From Pectobacterium cacticida (GTDB lineage: Bacteria > Pseudomonadota > Gammaproteobacteria > Enterobacterales > Enterobacteriaceae): 64,000 nt of DNA. Both the position numbers and the translations under genes were made by a program. The notes below the pieces were generated by a model. It was not told the origin of the DNA. It searched no databases and saw only the letters and a program-made list of their open reading frames with translations. The stretch is from positions 4,052,585-4,116,584 of the forward strand of contig NZ_CP133656.1 of NCBI RefSeq assembly GCF_036885195.1. Direction: 5' to 3'. This document shows, piece by piece, positions 61,012-64,000 of the stretch (the stretch's first letter is position 1; the number at the start of each line of letters is the position of its first letter).

Positions 61012-62646
61012 TTATTTTTTCTCGCGGCTATGCAAACCACGTTTTTCCAGACCGCGATAGATCAGTTGCTGCTGGAGAATGGTAACCAGGTTACTGACGA
61101 TATAGTACAGCACCAGACCTGACGGGAACCACAAGAAGAAGACGGTAAAAATGACCGGCATGTAGGTCATAATCTTCTGCTGCATCGGATCCGTTACGGT
61201 GGTTGGTGACATCTTCTGGATGAAGAACATCGTCACGCCCATCAGGATCGGCAGAATGTAGTAAGGGTCTTGCGCAGATAGGTCATGAATCCACAACGCA
61301 AATGGCGCATGACGCAGCTCTACAGAACCCATCAGCATGTAATACAGCGCCAGGAAGATCGGCATCTGAATCAGCAGCGGAAAGCAGCCGCCCAGCGGGT
61401 TCACTTTCTCTGATTTGTACAGCGCCATCATTTCCTGGCTCATGCGCTGTTTGTCATCACCAATACGCTCACGCATCGCCTGCAATTTAGGTTGCAGCAA
61501 ACGCATCTTGGCCATGGAGGTATATTGCGCTTTCGTCAGCGGATACATCACGCCACGCACGATAAAGGTAATGGCAATGATGGAGAAGCCCCAGTTGCCG
61601 ATGAAGCCATGCAGGAATTTCAGCAACTTGAACAACGGCTGAGAAATAAACCACAGCCAGCCGTAGTCCACCGTCAGATCGAGGTGCGGCGCGACGGCAG
61701 CCATTTTATCCTGAATCTCCGGGCCGACCCACAGGGTAGCCGTTATATTTTGCTGACTACCGGCACCAACCACGACGGGAGCGGATTTAAAACCAATCGC
61801 GGCCTGACCGTTCCCCAGATTACTGGTATAGAAGGTATTCGTGCCTGCCGTGGTTGGGATCCACGCCGTGGCGAAATATTGTTGCAACATCGCCACCCAA
61901 CCGCCGTTAGTCGTAATGTTCAGGTTTTCATCCATATCGCTAAAGCTGTACTTCTTGTACTTCTCATCGCTGGAAGAGAACGCTGCACCACGGTAAGTAT
62001 GCAGCGCAAAATTGCTGCTGCCGGTATCACGGTGTTTAGGTAACTCAATGGATTGCTTTAACTGACCGAATAACGTGAGTTCCAGTGGCTGTGCGCTGGT
62101 ATTATTGACGTTATAGTCAACGTTCAGCGCATAGTCGCCGCGTTTTAGGACAAACGTTTTGGTATAGATTACGCCGTCCGCAGCGGTATAGGTCATCGGA
62201 ATGCGCAGCTCGTTCTGACCATCAGCCAGCTCGAAGCTATCTTGTGTCGTAGTATACAGCGGGCGCGGGCCGTTAGCCGGATTATCGGGGCCATTTTTAC
62301 CCGTCAAACCGCTCTGAGCTTGATAGACAAATTCTGATGTTGTTTCCAACAGGTGAAAAGGTTTATCTGATCCTAGGGTATCCGGATAAGCCAGTAGATG
62401 CGCTTGTTCGATATCACCGCCACGCGTATTAATGGTCAGTGACAGCACATCGGTTTTCACCGTGATCAGTTTACCTTGCGCACTGGCAGGGACGCCCTGG
62501 TTATTTGTGTCACCGGTCGCTGCGTTCGTTGCCTGTTGTATGGCTTGCGTGGTTGCTGGCGGATTTTTATCCGTTTCCCACGCCTGCCAAAGCATAAAGG
62601 TTACGAATAGCAGAGCGATGAGAAGAAGATTGCGTTGCGAATCCAT
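61012..62646 (-). CDS. yidC: Membrane protein insertase YidC
   Basis: YidC inserts proteins, including F0 subunit c and F0 subunit a encoded in this window, into the inner membrane. The 544-residue protein has an N-terminal signal-anchor (NLLLIALLFVTFMLWQAWE), the large periplasmic domain (about 50-340) and the conserved five-helix core from GNWGFSIIAITFIVRG with QMPIFLALYYML and MSPTTVTDPMQQKIM. A basic C-terminal tail (EKRGLHSREKK) binds ribosomes. It follows yidD by two bases. Confidence 0.98.
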   Translation of the reverse strand: MDSQRNLLLIALLFVTFMLWQAWETDKNPPATTQAIQQATNAATGDTNNQGVPASAQGKLITVKTDVLSLTINTRGGDIEQAHLLAYPDTLGSDKPFHLLETTSEFVYQAQSGLTGKNGPDNPANGPRPLYTTTQDSFELADGQNELRIPMTYTAADGVIYTKTFVLKRGDYALNVDYNVNNTSAQPLELTLFGQLKQSIELPKHRDTGSSNFALHTYRGAAFSSSDEKYKKYSFSDMDENLNITTNGGWVAMLQQYFATAWIPTTAGTNTFYTSNLGNGQAAIGFKSAPVVVGAGSQQNITATLWVGPEIQDKMAAVAPHLDLTVDYGWLWFISQPLFKLLKFLHGFIGNWGFSIIAITFIVRGVMYPLTKAQYTSMAKMRLLQPKLQAMRERIGDDKQRMSQEMMALYKSEKVNPLGGCFPLLIQMPIFLALYYMLMGSVELRHAPFALWIHDLSAQDPYYILPILMGVTMFFIQKMSPTTVTDPMQQKIMTYMPVIFTVFFLWFPSGLVLYYIVSNLVTILQQQLIYRGLEKRGLHSREKK

Positions 62647-62648
62647 CG

Positions 62649-62906
62649 TTAATGTTCTCTGTTATTGTCGGTTTTTGGCGGTACGGGATCATCACCACCA
62701 GGGTTCAAAGGATGGCATTTTAATACGCGTTTAAGCGTCAACCAACAGCCTTTTATCATGCCGAACCTGCGTATTGCTTCAATACCATATTGCGAGCACG
62801 TTGGCTGGAACCGGCAATGTGGTCCAAGCAACGGGCTGATAACGAGTTGATAACCACGTATCAACCCAATTAGCAGTCGGGAGCCAAACGACAGTGCCGA
62901 CGCCAT
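62649..62906 (-). CDS. yidD: Membrane protein insertion efficiency factor YidD
   Basis: This 85-residue protein matches the family: LIRGYQLVISPLLGPHCRFQPTCSQYGIEAI in broken form, with the three conserved cysteines and KGCWLTLKRVLKCHPLNPGGDDPVP. It helps YidC-dependent insertion. It overlaps the end of rnpA by 37 bp and ends two bases before yidC, the standard arrangement. Confidence 0.96.
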   Translation of the reverse strand: MASALSFGSRLLIGLIRGYQLVISPLLGPHCRFQPTCSQYGIEAIRRFGMIKGCWLTLKRVLKCHPLNPGGDDPVPPKTDNNREH

Positions 62907-63229
62907 AGTTTTTCCAATGCTTCCGTCAGAGTACGATTATCCAGTTCAGACACCCCTTTTTTCACCAGCACGACAAAATCCATTGCAGGCAAAGAATGTT
63001 GATGTTGGCGAAAGCTTTCGCGCGTCAGGCGTTTAATCCGATTGCGCTCATGAGCACGTTTCACATGCTTTTTGGCGACGGTAAGACCGATGCGGGGATG
63101 CCCCAGCGTGTTCCGGCGGCCGAGAATAGTAATATACGGCGTGCCAGCCCGTTGCGGCTGCTGGAAGACGAAAGTGAAATGATTGGGAGTTAACAAACGT
63201 AACTCCCTGGGAAATGCGAGCTTAACCAC
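62870..63229 (-). CDS. rnpA: Ribonuclease P protein component
   Basis: This 119-residue basic protein helps the RNase P RNA trim tRNA 5' ends. The RNR motif region is KRAHERNRIKRLTRESFR (about residues 56-73), and LGHPRIGLTVAKKHV precedes it. Start MVKLAFPRELRLLTPNHF and length equal the E. coli protein. It lies 18 bp after rpmH. Confidence 0.97.
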   Translation of the reverse strand: MVKLAFPRELRLLTPNHFTFVFQQPQRAGTPYITILGRRNTLGHPRIGLTVAKKHVKRAHERNRIKRLTRESFRQHQHSLPAMDFVVLVKKGVSELDNRTLTEALEKLWRRHCRLAPDC

Positions 63230-63247
63230 TCGGTGGGTTAGCTTTTA

Positions 63248-63388
63248 TTACTTAGAAACAGACAGACGAGCACGGCCTTTCGCACGACGGCGGGCCAGAA
63301 CTTGACGACCATTTTTAGTGGCCATACGAGCACGGAAACCATGGCTACGGTTACGCTTCAATACGGACGGTTGGAAAGTGCGTTTCAT
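63248..63388 (-). CDS. rpmH: 50S ribosomal protein L34
   Basis: The minus strand encodes a 46-residue protein beginning MKRTFQPSVLKRNRSHGF and ending RARLSVSK, one residue different from E. coli L34 in the stretch compared (Ser for Thr near the end). It is very basic and the first gene of the rpmH-rnpA-yidD-yidC operon. Its promoters lie in 63389-63640, divergent from dnaA. Confidence 0.97.
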   Translation of the reverse strand: MKRTFQPSVLKRNRSHGFRARMATKNGRQVLARRRAKGRARLSVSK

Positions 63389-64000
63389 GGCGATTTCTAC
63401 CTAAACTTGGAAAATTATAACTTCACAGTAAACGCGTTTGGCCGTTCGGCGTGAAAATGACCGACGCCTCAATCGCATATCTATAACGGAAAGAGGCAGG
63501 ATTGTAGTAATTGTACAGTCCCGAGTCAATTAACATCACACTGAATACGCCAACCATTCCTATCATGTTGGGAATTTCTGCCTGCCATATCCCGGACACA
63601 GAACAGGCGTAAACGCGCGGGCAGGGAATTATACGGGCTCTATTGCAAAGCGCAAGGATCCTTCTACGATCTGTTTATTAAGATCATGATCGATGCTAGC
63701 GTAACGATCGTCTTGTCAGGCATTACGATAAGAATAGCCTGTGGATAAAAAGGATCGAAACTGTGCAGAAGGGGAAGATCTCTGTGGCGGATTAGGTTAT
63801 GATCCGCGGTCCCGTCAGCGATCCTTTTGCGGGATCGTCGGGGTTAATCACCACGCTAGGTGGTGTGCTGTTATCTGAATTATGCATCGACACTATTGTG
63901 CATGAAATAATCAGGATGGCGCAGGCGCCAAAAATCATGAGTCACATAATTAACGTCTTATATTTTTCTTTTTGATCATTTTTGTTCGAGTGGAGTCCGC
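63389..64000 (+). promoter_or_regulatory. rpmH/dnaA divergent promoter region with GATC cluster
   Basis: This 612-bp region has ten GATC sites between 63657 and 63836, far more than chance, as expected of a SeqA/Dam-controlled dnaA promoter. A perfect DnaA box, TGTGGATAA (complement TTATCCACA), is at 63740-63748. The window ends GTTCGAGTGGAGTCCGC, which in E. coli directly precedes the GTG start of dnaA, so the gene should begin at about 64002. This is not oriC, which in this group lies beside mnmG. Confidence 0.9.
63740..63748 (-). promoter_or_regulatory. DnaA box in the dnaA promoter
   Basis: The + strand reads TGTGGATAA, the exact complement of the consensus TTATCCACA. It sits within CCTGTGGATAAAAAGGATC, like the autoregulatory box between the two dnaA promoters of E. 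coli. DnaA bound here should repress its own synthesis. Confidence 0.9.

Noticed and set aside
63640..63850. Chromosomal replication origin (oriC) from the DnaA box and ten GATC sites
   Set aside because: Only one perfect DnaA box and no AT-rich 13-mers; the region fits the dnaA promoter, which is known to be GATC-rich, and in this group oriC is beside mnmG.

Overview
The window comes from a plant-associated member of the Enterobacterales, most likely family Pectobacteriaceae (Brenneria, Pectobacterium and relatives). The evidence is E. coli-like gene order around atp, glmUS, pst and rpmH-rnpA-yidD-yidC-mnmE, combined with a PL9 pectate lyase of PelX type carrying a KdgR box and a true ACC deaminase. 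The genus is an inference; Brenneria fits well. No tRNA, rRNA or CRISPR array was seen.

Layout. 1-6240: ATP synthase operon, entered inside atpB and ending at a clear terminator. 6527-8826: pelX with a near-consensus KdgR operator. 9013-12522: glmU-glmS with the leader hairpin expected for GlmZ control. 12560-15290: a DUF2946 membrane protein and a TonB-dependent copper receptor. 15368-20223: two Pho boxes and pstSCAB-phoU. 20510-28401: a peptide ABC importer, an M20 peptidase and a LysR regulator. 28629-33186: ACC deaminase, an Lrp/AcdR-type regulator and an amino-acid importer that has no ATPase gene of its own. 33359-36412: yieH, adeP, yieE. 36601-39143: a HydN-like ferredoxin and an AegA-like oxidoreductase. 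39451-50126: a biofilm region with a diguanylate cyclase, a WYL regulator of BrxR/CapW type, pgaABCD and an AT-rich acyltransferase.

50654-59535 is a degraded integrative island placed exactly at the 3' end of mnmE, the site known for Salmonella genomic island 1 and other trmE islands. Near-identical attachment repeats lie at both ends, and what looks like mnmE's own terminator (50591-50619) is stranded on the far side. The island carries a tyrosine recombinase, two AlpA-like HTH proteins, a DUF927 ATPase, a 49-residue Cys-rich protein and a possible MobI-like gene. That gene is broken by an IS256-family element and truncated at an IS481-family element. Both IS256 copies have perfect 8-bp target duplications, and removing one copy restores the broken reading frame.

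59518-64000: mnmE, yidC, yidD, rnpA, rpmH and the GATC-rich dnaA promoter; the dnaA start codon should fall just past the window.

The most interesting parts are the mnmE island with its regulatory repeats, the phage-defence-type WYL regulator facing the exopolysaccharide operon, and the acdS locus with its ATPase-less importer. Repeat elements of a MITE or palindromic kind lie at 22053-22153, 29727-29776, 33329-33351, 41072-41223 and 48851-48890.
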